Source of the DNA: Quercus robur
Taxonomy: Eukaryota > Streptophyta > Magnoliopsida > Fagales > Fagaceae
Length of the DNA: 64,000 bases
Reading direction: 5' to 3'
Assembly: GCF_932294415.1 (NCBI RefSeq)
Contig: NC_065536.1
Coordinates: forward strand, 14,939,974 to 15,003,973
A program made the position numbers and the translations under genes. Positions 37,636 through 49,261 of the stretch are shown in pieces; the stretch's first letter is position 1, and every line of letters begins with the position of its first letter. A model generated the notes under the pieces. That model did not search any database and was not told the DNA's origin. It saw only the letters and a list, made by a program, of their open reading frames with translations.

Positions 37636-37773
37636 CTGGCAAGTGATCATCATAAACCCAAAGCCTTTTTTCTATCAAAAGACAGTCGCATAGCCGTTTC
37701 ATGCGATGGTGAATCGGTGATTATCATAAAGCCATATTGCACTATCTCCAAAGTTGGTCACTGTAATCACCAC

Positions 37774-38154
37774 AAAACAATTTGAAGCAGAGACAGCCAC
37801 TAAACAGATTAACCAAGCATTGACCCTTCAGAATTCAGAATCAAAAGGTTTTGAGCAACCTAGCTCACCAACGCACACAATAACCTAAGCCCTAGAAGCC
37901 ACCTATGGGATAGGTGAAATTGAATACAAATGCATCAATCTCTGGGCAATGTACCTTTGATATATTTTATTTTCTTATCCACCGCTTGTGGTGAATCAGC
38001 TATGTACCCTTGATAAAGAGGGAATATTTTGTAATAGACTTATTTAATTTCAATGTCAACTATCCTCTTTTACCAACCAAAAAAAAAAAAAGATATACTG
38101 AATAAGAATCACCTAACGAATGCCTAAAAATACCAAAATCAAAATGACACAATT
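37774..38154 (-). repeat. captured fragment of the J-domain gene's leader intron
   Basis: 37774-37900 matches 27642-27756 (shared phrases include caatttgaagc(a/g)gagacagcc, agattarccaagcattg and gcacacaataacctaa). 38095-38154 matches 27799-27857 (ctgaataagaatc(a/g)cctaa, taccaaaatcaaaatgacac). Between them 37901-38090 is unrelated and ends in an A-run, like an inserted retroposon. The fragment abuts the start of tandem unit 2. Both copies read in the same orientation relative to the plus strand. Confidence 0.8.
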
Positions 38155-38180
38155 GAATCCAAAATTCTGTATATTGTGGT

Positions 38181-38875
38181 TAGGGACGACTCATGCATTT
38201 GGGAGCCTAAAGTAAAAACTAACATTGAGGCCTTATATATATATATATATATATGACTTTAAAAAATTAAATATTACTTAAACTTTATTATCTTGTTTTA
38301 TATGCAAAATTAACTATTACTAATTAACATGAACTAATTTTTTTTTTTATAGAAAGTCTATAGATACAAAAAAATTTGACAAAACTTTTCACACTTATTG
38401 ATATGGTAGATTAATAGTGGTAAGTAAAATAATGATATTAGTGGTGGACCTAAGTGAGAATTAGTAAAAGTTTGTCAACTTAACTATTGTGAAAAATGTT
38501 GTGAACTTTTCATTTTTTGAGAAGTGTTACATTCACAATATTTTTCACAACAAATTTTAGGTGTTAAATTGTTACTGATTATAATTTGAACCTACTACTA
38601 GAATTATTTTTTTACCATTAATAACGACTTGTAACAATTTACTATTTAGGATTTCTTGTAAAAATGTGAAAAATATTGTGGATGTAGTATTTTTCTTTCT
38701 TTTTTTCTTGTCTTTCATTTGATTAAAAAAAATTATTTTATTTGTTAGCTAATATTTGGGCTTAATTAATTAAAAAATAACCATATTGGTTAAATTTTGG
38801 GGGCCTTTTTTCTACTTGGGGTCTTGGGCAACTGCATCGACTACATTAACTATATCTACTACAGAGCCAGCATTA
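38181..38875. mobile_element. hAT-like element with an empty site in unit 1
   Basis: Unit 1 reads ttctgtatattgtggtgtagaaa without interruption (33511-33533). Unit 2 reads the same up to attgtggt (38173-38180), then 695 bp of extra sequence, then attgcggt (38876-38883) and gtagagaaa. The duplicated octamer has one mismatch, and the size fits a hAT insertion. Ends TAGGGACGACTC and the reverse complement TAATGCTGGCTCTG are weak inverted repeats. A MITE related to the one at 28107 lies inside (about 38520-38692). Confidence 0.75.
38520..38692. mobile_element. MITE related to the 28107-28274 element
   Basis: Starts gagaagtgttacattcacaata and ends with the inverse, tattgtggatgtagtatttttc, around a similar interior (aggtgttaaattgttact against aggtggtaagttgttatt). 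Nested inside the hAT-like insertion. Confidence 0.6.
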
Positions 38876-39239
38876 ATTGCGGTGTAGAGAAATGTAAATC
38901 TATATTCATTTGCTTATATTCAAGACCACTAGATGCTTAATTTTATTTGATTTTTCTTATGATGTATACCTTGTTGTAAGTCCTATTGTTGTCAGCAGTT
39001 TAGAATTTATCATGTCAAAATTACTAGCCAGTCATGAAACCCAAAAGCGATTTCAAAAAGTAACCTACTTCAAAAAGTATGGTACTTCTCATAACCTCTT
39101 CTTAAAGTTCCTGCTGATTTCAAGTTGTCTGAATTAGGAAACACGCATGGGATGGAATTGATTTCATCATGAGACCATAGTTCGGTTATAGGAAGAAAAC
39201 AGGACTTTTGTGTGAATATTGTATTGATTTCGTGTAAAA

Positions 39240-39540
39240 CTTTTACTATTAGTTTAGTATTCAACTTAAAAAACTTCAAAAGTTTCACAACCGTGTGTCT
39301 TTTGCAACGAAATCTCTTTCCCAAAATTCCCTTTGGTTTCCAATCAAACACATAGAAAGACAATTCCTCTTCCCTATACTATATATATATTACTATTAGT
39401 CAATAAGTATATTCAACTTAAAAAACTTCAAAATTTCACAACCGTGTCCTCTTGCAACGAAATCTCTCTCCCAAAACTCCCTCTACTTTCCAATCAAACA
39501 CATAGAAAAGACAGTTCCTCTTCCCTATTCTATATATAAA
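39240..39540 (+). promoter_or_regulatory. tandemly duplicated promoter of peptide copy 3
   Basis: A 152-bp unit occurs twice. The block attcaacttaaaaaacttca starts at 39259 and 39411, and each unit runs through ttcacaaccgtgt, gcaacgaaatctct, ccaatcaaacacatagaaa and ttcctcttccctat to a TATA-type run (about 39377 and 39528). Copies 1 and 2 of the gene have one such unit. The proximal unit is at the correct distance from the leader, while the distal one repeats the TATA region and upstream sites. Confidence 0.75.
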
Positions 39541-39653
39541 TATCGATATTACATAACCATTAACAATCCACAATCAGAATCCTCATCAATATTCAATACA
39601 CGTTCTCTCCTAAGTCCGTGTATATTTTGAAACTATACTAGAGAGAAAAAAAA

Positions 39654-39929
39654 ATGGAAAGGATGAGATATTGCGTGTGCCTCTTAGTCATCATATTGCT
39701 TTTATTTTTTAGAATTGAAGCTCGCCCTCTTAATCCAAACATGAAAGACAAGAAGAACAGATCCTTATCCAGTTCATTATTGTCAGCATTGATCAAAGAC
39801 CGGTATGTCCCGAGACGAGAGATTCCAGGAGGTCCAAGGGTCCTTGGTGAAGTTTTTCCACTTAATAGAGGTCCCGTCCCACCTTCTTCCCCTAATCCAA
39901 TCACCCATGATGCCATTGCCAACCCCTAA
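39654..39929 (+). CDS. small secreted signalling-peptide precursor (IDA/CLE-like)
   Basis: A 91-aa, single-exon, intact frame. The first ATG follows an A-rich leader; a second lies at codon 4. Residues 1-23 form a signal peptide (MERMRYC, then VCLLVIILLLFF), with cleavage likely after IEA. The variable middle is basic (MKDKKNRS, LIKDRYVPRRE). The C-terminal part, EIPGGPRVLGEV then PLNRGPVPPSSPNPITH, is what copies 2 and 3 share best. LNRGPVPPSSP resembles the LPKGVPIPPSAP core of IDA-type peptides, while PNPITH resembles the CLE/TDIF ending PNPISN. I could not assign it firmly to either family. No cysteines lie in the mature part, so a proline-rich, processed apoplastic peptide is expected. 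Pro residues in PPSxP would be hydroxylation candidates. It lies within a tandem array whose other two members look disabled. Confidence 0.75.
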   Translation: MERMRYCVCLLVIILLLFFRIEARPLNPNMKDKKNRSLSSSLLSALIKDRYVPRREIPGGPRVLGEVFPLNRGPVPPSSPNPITHDAIANP

Positions 39930-40099
39930 TGAGATGAATGGTGGAAAATGTACAGTTGATGCACAAAGTTCTTTTGATTTTCAATGAACATATTTTTTGT
40001 AATATTTTCGCAAGTACAGCGCAACAGCAGTTTAAAGTAAAGTTTTTTATTATAATCGATCAGTTTTTTGGTGCAGTGGGCTCATCAAATTCCTCCTTC

Positions 40100-42900
40100 A
40101 TCGGATGCTCATCTATTAGCAAAAGTCATGTTTCAATACTTAGTTCCTATATGCTTATGAACAAAAAAAAGGAAAAATATAAAGGAAATGCTTTTGCCAG
40201 CTTCCGTAGTAAAACAGTGAGAACAGAATCAACAACAATGAAAATCTTAGCTTTAAAAACTGCTCTTAAGTTGCAAAAGCATATGGCTAGAAGCTCATTG
40301 TTTTCTTAGTATTTTCAGATACTCATTTGATAACAAGGCAGAAAGCAAATCGTTATATTGATTTATTCAACTTTTGCATTTTTCATGAAAATGTATAGTT
40401 GACCAAGACTTCATTTGTTACATGCAAATCTAATGTTACCTTGCTAAACTAAGGCTTTGTTTGTCAATAGTTATAATATCGGAGAGAGAAAATTCAAATT
40501 ATAATTCTTTAATAAAGAAAATTAGGTCACGTCGTTGAATTACAAGACTCTTAATGTCAAAGTATGACTTTTTTTTTTTATATTAAAGTATGACTATTAA
40601 ATACATTAAAAAATGTATAATCAAGAAAGACTGTTTGAAAACTTTTATTTGGAGGATTGTCTAGAATCATGATCTCTAAATATTTAAAATAACTAGAACG
40701 TTTGCCCCCCAAAAAAGTGATTTCTTTCACTTTCATCATTCCTTTTTCATGAAATATATTATGTATGTAGTTGCGAATATGGTGCACTAAATAATCTCCA
40801 TAAAAAAAATTCGAAAGGATGAACTTTCACGACTTTTCTATAATTTACAATATTTTGGTCATTGTGTCTAAAACTCTAAAATAAATTACCAATACTGTTG
40901 TACTGCATATTTGTTACGCATATCCTAACTAGTACTGCAACTTAAAGTTAGTTTTATGGTTAAGCCTAAATTTAATCCAATCTATACCCAACCTATATCG
41001 AGTCTATTGTAAATTTGTAATATACAATGATAAAATATAGTAATAGCAAGTTTACCTGTACAATCTATTCTATTTATAATTTGATTTTTTTTTTTTTAAA
41101 ATTCTGTTACCATCATAAAGGCACTAGTATCTTCTTCTTCTTCTTCTTCTTCTTCTTTTTTTTATTTTATTTTATTTTTTTATTTTTTATTTTTTATCAC
41201 TTTCATTGTGTTAGTTTATAACTGTAATGGATAATCACACCATAATATAGTACACCCTCACTCGTGCAGTAACTATATAGTGTTGCTTCAGAGACATAAA
41301 GGTTGCATTTGACATGGGCTTAAAAAGTTAGTTTTTTTTTTACTATTTAACTTATTTTTTTTACTATTAAGCTTATTTTTACCACTTTTCATGGGTCTCA
41401 TTGCATTTTTTGATATTATTTATAGGTCTTACTATACTATTTCAGTTATCTTTTAGTTTTATCTACAATACTTTCAGCAAATGATTTTTAGTTACAGATA
41501 AATAAACTATTTCCAAATTTGAAATTTGTTTCAATAGAGAATTATTAATTAAATAGTATTTGTGCAGTGGTAAAACTTTTGGAAGTGATATATCCATTCA
41601 TAATAAATATGCCTATTTCGAAGGAGTATGTGATTACCTAAAATACTGTCTTTGTCATTCATTTGTGTAGATAGATATTAAAAACAAAATTTCTCTTTCT
41701 GCGACACAATTTCCTACAACTATCTCTCATGGCCATTTCATGCGATGGTGATCATCATAAACCCATGCTGCACTATCTCCAAAGTTGGTCACTGTTGTTT
41801 GACCAGTGCAAGTGATTGTGGTAATGGGAACACCAAGGCCACCAATTCTATTTGATTATTGTATTCAAAATTGGTTGGATCATTACCAGCCAAATCAAAA
41901 TGTATGTACAAATTTTGATCGTACCTTTATCTCGTGGGCTAATTTGGACCGAGCATAATTTCTTCCAAGAGTTGCATTGGACTGTAATTCCTTAGAGATC
42001 CACTATGTTGGGACTTAACAAGTGGGTTTGAGCAAGTTGTCAAATAATGACCTCTTGCTTAAACAAGAGAAACCAAACCATAAACTCTAGCTTTATGCAG
42101 TTTTCCAACTTCAGAGAGAGGAAGACTTTTACAAAATTACCAAATGGATGACAAACTTTATTAAATAGCCTTCAAGGCAAGGCCAGACATGCTCCTACCC
42201 CTTTTGAAGTCCATATGACTTCAGAAGGTATGGCTTTGAACCTTTGATGATGAAGTGCTTGATTGGCATTTGTTGGCAGTAACAAATAACATTTATGATT
42301 TTTCAACAAATGGCAAGGGTATTTCTGGATGTGCAATTCAACAAATACCAATACCCTATGGTTAAGCAGATCCAGCAGTTCAAGCCTCATTTCAATGTCT
42401 TGGTCTCTTCCCTCTCTGAATTTTTGAGAAGAGGACTTTCAATGGTTGGATCTCAGATGCCAAGATAGGCCTTTTCTACAAACTCACAAACTTGTGAGAA
42501 GGCTCATTACTACTGCTATTATTATGTTGTTATTTTTCAGTATTAGTGAAGCAGTATGGAGATCATGATATGGTTCAATCTATCTTATCTTGACTAGCTA
42601 GTGAAGCTGTAACAGCAATCCGCTCTATTATTGGACAATCAATATGAAAAAAAGAGCCACAAATGGCCCATCCTATGTTATATAAAGTTGTTCCAAACTT
42701 CCAAAAAGCGAGAAATGGCTACATGAATCCTCTCTGGTGAAACTGCCCTATTTGTGGGTAAGATCGACAAATTTTAGAATTCATGATCATCACTAAATAG
42801 ACAAGCGTGAAAATTTTATTGGTACAACAGAATAAGCCAATAGCTGATGGTACATTTAGAAATTGAAATGAAATAGATGTAATGAAGAAACTAGTTTCAG
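40100..42900. other. gene-free region downstream of the peptide array
   Basis: Holds the tail of tandem unit 2, a dispersed repeat (41296-41530) and a cttcttctt/T-rich tract near 41130-41200. The reading frame at 42172-42390 (minus) has no recognisable domain. Confidence 0.5.
41296..41530 (+). repeat. dispersed MITE-like repeat, copy 2
   Basis: Same family as 1118-1360 in the opposite orientation. The shared core includes a catgggtctcattgcatttt-like phrase followed by gatattattta. Confidence 0.5.
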
Positions 42901-42931
42901 CTGCAATAAGAGCCACCAGACAGATTCCTTC

Positions 42932-45900
42932 TTATGTATTTCTTGCCAACGTATCTCTAATAAGTTGCTTTGGTGCTGCAAGGAAGATTGAGCCAAAAAT
43001 CATAAGAAAATGAAAGAGAAAAGTGAGGATGTATAGAAATTAGAAGTTTTATACAGGAACTCCTAGGTTTGTTAATATTGTTGGTTCATCTTACCTGGCA
43101 AACCAGTGAACTTTTCAAATTGTACAAATGCTTGGTTAATGAACATTTCTGTCCCATAAACAATAGTGGCTCCAGACTCTTCAGCTTCTCTTAAGAGTCT
43201 GGTTAGTTTCGGTGTGTAGATGGCATCAAAAACCAAAGAATAGTGCTTCAAAGCATGCTGTCAAGACAAAGAAAGAAGAGATGTCAACTTATTTTGTCAC
43301 AAGAAGATTAATTGTTAACTCATCATGATAAGTTAATGTCTTTGCCAATATGACACATGCTACAGAATTTCACCACATTTGCATACATTATTTAGAGAAG
43401 TTAAATTTTAAATGAAACAAGAGTTATAAGTAAATACTGCAGATTAAGCAAAAATTATTTTTTGGAAGAATAGTGAAACACATTATTTTCTTGACAGCTG
43501 TGACTGTGAGAGAGAATTATTTCACAAAACAAGTCATATAGCTAAACAGTTAACTCCGCCACATATAATCACTAATCTACTCAAAAGAGGAGAATCACAA
43601 GGAAAAATGATGGCTCTGTTGTAGTGAAAGTAGCTTAAAATTCTTTTTACCATATGAATGTATGTAGGCATTTTAAAAAAGAAACAACTTTTCGATGTGT
43701 ATCTGGAGAGAATTGAATGGTAAAGAGTAAATGATTTCAGATTGTAACAGCCCATGTAAACTGAAAGGTCTTGTCTTAGATATGCCATTCAATGATGAAT
43801 GAGTATGAAAAAACCAAAACATATATGGTGCTTCCTACAGGGATAAAAACCATCATCTTATATGGCACTATTTCATTCCACACAATGATGGACTTGTAAA
43901 AAAAAATGCATACAAAAAGAAATATGAAGCAATTAATTTTTTACTTGAGGCCAGTGAAAATTTCCAAGAAACATTCTCCAGCATTCAATTCAACAACAGA
44001 ATACATAAAATGACAGTGACAGGGAGGCAAACCTTGGGTAATGGTGTGTTCTCAATTTTTGGTTTCATTCCAACAGATGTAGTATTTGCAAGAATCATCC
44101 CCTCCTCTGGATGGAAATTTTCTAATTCAGCGAGACTTATAGCTTCTCCTCCAACTTTACTGGCAAGTTGTTTGGCTTTGTCTAGCAGCCACAAGAAAAC
44201 AAAAAAGTTCTCCAAGTTAGCAAGTAGATTAAATCAATGCTCCTCTCAGTAGGCTAACACTAGTTGAATAAGAAAAAATGATAAGTGCAGTCCCAAATTA
44301 TACCCACTCTGGATGCCTTTTCCTTTGCATTAGTGCAAGTATTTCTACATATTCTAAAAATTAACTTACACAAATAAATGACTCCAGTAATTTTCATGTC
44401 ATTCATCCTTGTGCTTTCGAAGTTATTGACAGAAACAGCAAAAAATATGAACAAACCCCACACTGGGAGGTGGGGGTGGGGGTGATTTTTCTTACTGGAA
44501 GCAATCTTCAACGTCATGGGTGAGTTTAAATGATTTTTACACTATATATCACGTGAGCTTACTGTAACAAAACTAGTCATTGTTGTTTTGAAAGTTCAAC
44601 TCTGGTCTCACTCCAAATGGTGATTTATGCTTTTGAAAGCTATAAAATACACATTAATAACAGAATAAACCAAAACTGTTCCACATAATTAAAGATTCTC
44701 ACCATATGAGCGATTGGCAACTACGACTCTTGCTCCCTTTTCTTTTCCACCAAAAGCAAGTGCCTTTCCAGCACCACCAGCTCCCATGACAACAAACAGT
44801 TTACCAGCCAATGGGGAACCAGATCCATTGCTTGCACCATTTGATGCTGCATATAAAAATTTGATATATTAAACTGATCCACCCAAAAAGTAAAATAGAG
44901 CATTGCATAGCTTGTAATATAATCTCAACCTCGAAGTCCTTCCTCGATAGCTGCAATGGCTCCAAGATAGTCAACATTGTAGCCCTTTAACTTCCCATCA
45001 GGTCTCCTGATCATGCAACTAATAGCTCCTATTTCCTATAATACAAATCGTAAAATTAACAAAGCTTGCATGACACTGAAAATATGGTTCCAGACAAACT
45101 TAGATATCTTGATTCATGAGGGTATGGAAAACTGTACAGTTGCGATCATAACTAAAGACATAATTGGATACCTTGGCAATTGGATCTATCTCGTCACAGC
45201 AATTAAATCCAGCCTCCTTGTGGGGAATTGTATAACTGCATTGTAAATAAAAATTATTTACATTAACAAAGAGAACAACCCAGGGTCCCAGACCAAACAT
45301 ATATTATGCCATCTAGACCAGACATTGCAAGCATATCTATCCTCTAACCATCGCATATTGCCTAGTTTACCATTATGGTAATTCAATATTTTTGGATCTC
45401 CACTATTTTCCTTTAAAATGTTCCGGACATTTATGGTGTTACATTTTTGTTGCTACTTGCATTGTCTTTAACTGTTTTACCTAATTAAGTCCACTTCCAA
45501 ATTCATTTGAGTATAAAATGAAGTCAAAGACTAAGAACCTGCTCCTGAATACAAGAATGATAAATAAAAGATAAAAAATATAAAAAGCAATTTATAGTTT
45601 GACAAAAGACAGCATTATTCTGAAGTTTCTAAAATGAGATTTTACCTGTATCCAACAAAATCAGGAGATGAGTAGGTGTTGAGAAAGTTTGCAACATTAT
45701 CAACCAACAGAGGCAAATAAATTCCATTAAAGCTTACTGACTTGAATGCTCCATTGTACAGATGAGGACTTTTGCTGTGACCAATAGGATTCCCAATAAC
45801 ACCATGTACTTTGGTATCGGGCCCTATCTGTCTGAAATTGTATAAATCCAACAAATCTGTTACACTTGGTTGCCCAGGAGCTGATACCACTCCCACCTCA

Positions 45901-48711
45901 ATAGAACCAAAAGTGAGAAAACCACCAAATTTTGCACTAAGTATTCTTGAAATAAAACCCTTCTCACCCATGACGATTCCGATCATTGGGACCTATAATG
46001 TCATTTGAAGTGTCATTCAGCTATGTAGGACTTCAAAAGACAGGGATATGACAAATAACAAGAGAAATTACAATAAAAAAAACTTTTATGTGGGGCTTCC
46101 TCAAAGAGGGAGCCAAATCAGTAGTGGTGGTAAGAATTGACAGGTTATTATTTTGCAGATAGTGCACATTGATTCTATCACATGCTCATCATGCAGTCTC
46201 TTATGGTTTACTATATATCAGCAGTTTACACATTTTGATAGATTGGACATAATTTACAAGTGACAGATTCCGAGATTTCAGGGACCAATAGAGAAGAGAA
46301 AAATACTAAACAATACTAAAGTTCATGAAGGATGAATATAGTGTATAAGTTACTTACTTGAGAATGCACAAGAACTTGAAAGACACGTGCAGAGTCTATG
46401 ATGTCCAAGGCAGTTGTTGCAACCTTCACTATGTCAGCTCCAGTAGATAGTATTTTTGCCACAAGATCGCCAATTTCTTCAACAGATGGAGTGTTTTGAT
46501 AGTTGTGTGAAGAAACAATAATTTTGACCTTTTCAGGTTTCTTTCCTTGAATGGCATTGTAGAAATCATGAGCTACCTTCAAGAGGCAAATTTAAATGTC
46601 TGAGTAACTTGTTCATGGGAATCACAAAGGAATATCTAGTTTGAGGAAAAAACAGAGCTGTTTAAAGTTTAAACATCATTATTGGCAGTTTGGAATATGG
46701 GTAGTTTACTAATGTATCTGAATCACATGTAATCATAATCACAAAAGATAATACCCATATATCTTATATCATATAGATCGTTGACTAAGGGCATAACACC
46801 AAAGAGAAGAAAGAAAACAATTTCAAAACATAGATGAGATAACAACCTTAAGCTCAACATCAACATAATCAGCTCCCAACTCCACGGCTAGACGTAATGC
46901 ATTTTGTCGCTGGCTTTCATCACCATCATACTGACCACCTTCCCATATTGGTCTAAAGGATGTATGATTCATGGTAAGTATTTGTTAAAACAGAATGAAA
47001 AATATAGTGTAAGAAATTCTTTCTTACACTTAACATGAGAAGAGAACTTGAAATGTTCCGATAAAGACTAAAGCAATAACTTACATCTTAAAAAATGCTA
47101 GAAATATAACTTACAAGATTAGAGTAATAAAAAAGAACCATGATCTCTAATTAACAATATTATCATTAAAGATATATTACTACTCAAAGGGTTTTCATGT
47201 AAAATTGTTTTGTTAATCATCAAGCAACATGAATGATGCATCACAATAACATGGCCAATAGATGATGTTTATATTTGATAGAACAAATGGATGGAATTTA
47301 ATGAAGAACTACTTTGAAACAGTGTGATCAGGCCTAGAAATGAAATGTCATTTTCTTTGCCCCCCACATGCCAAGACTGGACATATGGGTTATGAAGTGA
47401 AGGTCCTAAAATGGAGGATTGTGACAGAGGGCTAAATTACAAATTATACCCTCTAACTTTGATCTATTTTCTATTTGTTTCTTCATGTAGTTCCATCCAA
47501 TCTTGCATTAGTTTTATATTTTTCACTTTGCAAAAAGATGTTATTTTGGTGGACTTAACGGTGTGAATTGGACGGAAGGAATACATTGGGAACAAATGGA
47601 AGTTAAAGGACTGAAATGAAAAAAAAATAAAAAAATAAAATAAAATAAAGGACTGAATTGAAAATATGCCAAAGTTAGAGGGTGTAATTTGTAATTTAAC
47701 CAACATAAAACGAATATATGATGCAACTTGCATGATAACATCGACAATCAAAAGTGCCCCCAAGATTCAAATAGAGGACCTTTCAGGGTGGTTCAGACAA
47801 AAAGGTCTTAATTCCATGTTGGTTAACCAATTGTGCCCCCCCCCCCCCCCAAAAAAAAGGTTTTAGCATTTTTTTTTTTGGCAACCAAAGAAAGGTTTAA
47901 GCTAGTTGAAAATGTACGGATTATGTATACAAGCTAACAGCATATACAGCAAGCCTACATGAACAATATTCAACTTCAACAGATTAGACACATTTTTATG
48001 AGCTATATATTCATTACCTGTAAGTGATAAGAGTGGGCAAAGGAGATTGCTTGATCAAGATTTCAAGATCCTGTCTTGGATTGAAATTCTTCAAGAAGTC
48101 AACTCGAACCTCAACAAGGTCAGCACCAAGTTCCTTCGCCTTCCGCATCAGAAGCAGCATCTGATCAACCGTTTCCGCCATTACGGGCGCACATATTTGA
48201 GTGGAACTCCTTCGAATTCCACCTGAAATTTGAAGATCCGAGGTAGCCAACTACAAAAACACCAATTAAGACATGGAAAATTTTACAAAATCATCATGTT
48301 GAATTTAATTATGCAATTTATACACAATCACATACATAAAAGAAATCAAATTGCCTAGTTTGGTAGCTGAACAAGTGGAAACTGAATATAAAATGAAACG
48401 TTTGAAGCTTTGATTTTATATTCACTTTTCATTTCCTTGGTTTTCCCAGAAATTAAATTGAGAGAAACAAAGGAAATTAATCAAAATATTGAATCTTTCA
48501 CTTCCAAACATTTGAGAAACTCAAAAAAATGAATCACCCATCAACTTTTTCCAGTCCTGATCACCAGTTGACTTAGTACCAAAACAACAAGAACAATAAA
48601 ACCCAAAACCCCATTTCCATTTCCGTTCCAAATTGTCCACTTTCTTAGCAACCAAACAGAGAAATGGAAACATCGAAAGAGAGGTGTTACCGGAATGCTG
48701 CTGAGAGTCAT
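42932..48711 (-). CDS. bifunctional 3-dehydroquinate dehydratase/shikimate dehydrogenase, copy A
   Basis: Eleven exons, high to low: 48691-48711, 48018-48250, 46847-46952, 46358-46576, 45646-45992, 45172-45235, 44930-45035, 44703-44846, 44033-44181, 43095-43257, 42932-42975. All introns are GT-AG and phases close, giving 531 aa. It would catalyse steps 3 and 4 of the shikimate pathway. Type I dehydratase domain (about 25-240): SSHN with His144 and the Schiff-base Lys in ADIVKVATTA (Lys171). Shikimate dehydrogenase domain (about 255-531): HSKSP (Ser266, Ser268), TIPHKE (Lys315), GYNVDYLGAI (Asp352), the NADP motif GAGGAGKA (387-394) and NRS (410-412). Odd points: the usual NTD motif reads NVD, NRT reads NRS, and TIPHKE is preceded by Tyr. 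No clear chloroplast transit peptide is visible. The substrate could be shikimate or quinate. A tandem copy follows at 61158. Confidence 0.93.
47429..47701. mobile_element. MITE in intron 2 of DQD/SDH copy A
   Basis: The left arm starts ggctaaattacaaattata with ccctctaactttg; the right arm is its inverse (caaagttagagggtg, taatttgtaatttaac). Arms are about 35 bp and the interior is 200 bp. Long arms suggest a MULE-type element, but a target duplication was not clear. Confidence 0.6.
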
Positions 48712-48821
48712 TGTGAGTGAGAGCTTGAGGTTTGAGCAGTGAAAGATTTTTTTGGTTTAAGTATTTGGAGAGAGAGACAGAGAGAGAAAGAGAGAGACTT
48801 TGTTTGGTGGGCGGGGTTAGG

Positions 48822-48832
48822 TGTATATTTAT
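48822..48832 (-). promoter_or_regulatory. TATA box of DQD/SDH copy A
   Basis: TATAAATATAC on the minus strand, about 110 bp before the ATG at 48711. It is followed by a CT-rich leader (GA runs on the plus strand at 48771-48798). Transcription start is expected near 48795. Confidence 0.65.
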
Positions 48833-49026
48833 ACAGGGGAAGGAAGAACTGTCAGCTGTGAGTGACATCGTCATGCTTCTCTTTGAGTACCTTTCTTTTT
48901 TTTTTTTTTTTAATAAAACACGACCGTTAGCTAGTTTGGATTTGGGTTTTATTTTAGAAAACTGCTACTCCCAAGTTTTTCATCACCATTTTTATGGTTT
49001 GATAAGGCGGTAACAGTTAAGTTTGG

Positions 49027-49072
<46 letters not shown>

Positions 49073-49261
49073 AGCAGTTAAGCACGCAGTTGTGCATGCT
49101 CAAAAGCCCTTATATATTTTTTTTATAAGTAATAATTTGTATTTTTTATAATTTGGAAATATTTTTTTATTTTTCAAACAAATAAAAATTATAAACTTTA
49201 GAGATAAACAGAAATTATAATTTATTTTTTGAAGATGTGTTTGAAAGTGATGCAATGATAT

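Larger units (their letters stand above)
33440..37770 (+). repeat. tandem segment, unit 1 (carries peptide copy 2)
   Basis: Blocks along 33.5-37.77 kb reappear in order at 38.15-41.79 kb: the ttctgtatattgtggt block, the peptide gene, a ttctttcactttcat block (35560 and 40718), ccaatactgttgtact (35955 and 40885), the tctactctatttataatttg block (36150 and 41055), cattcatttgtgtaga (36495 and 41655) and tttcatgcgatggtga (37697 and 41736). The units differ by several insertions, including a hAT-like element in each. Confidence 0.75.
38155..41790 (+). repeat. tandem segment, unit 2 (carries peptide copy 3)
   Basis: Partner of 33440-37770; shared blocks are listed under that entry. It carries the hAT-like insertion 38181-38875, which unit 1 lacks, and a 152-bp promoter duplication. 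Confidence 0.75.

Noticed and set aside
39338-39540. Short frame over the copy 3 promoter
   Set aside because: It is the tandem promoter repeat read as codons; no start context or homology.
42172-42390. Possible retroelement coding relic on the minus strand
   Set aside because: I could not match it to any pol or gag motif with confidence.
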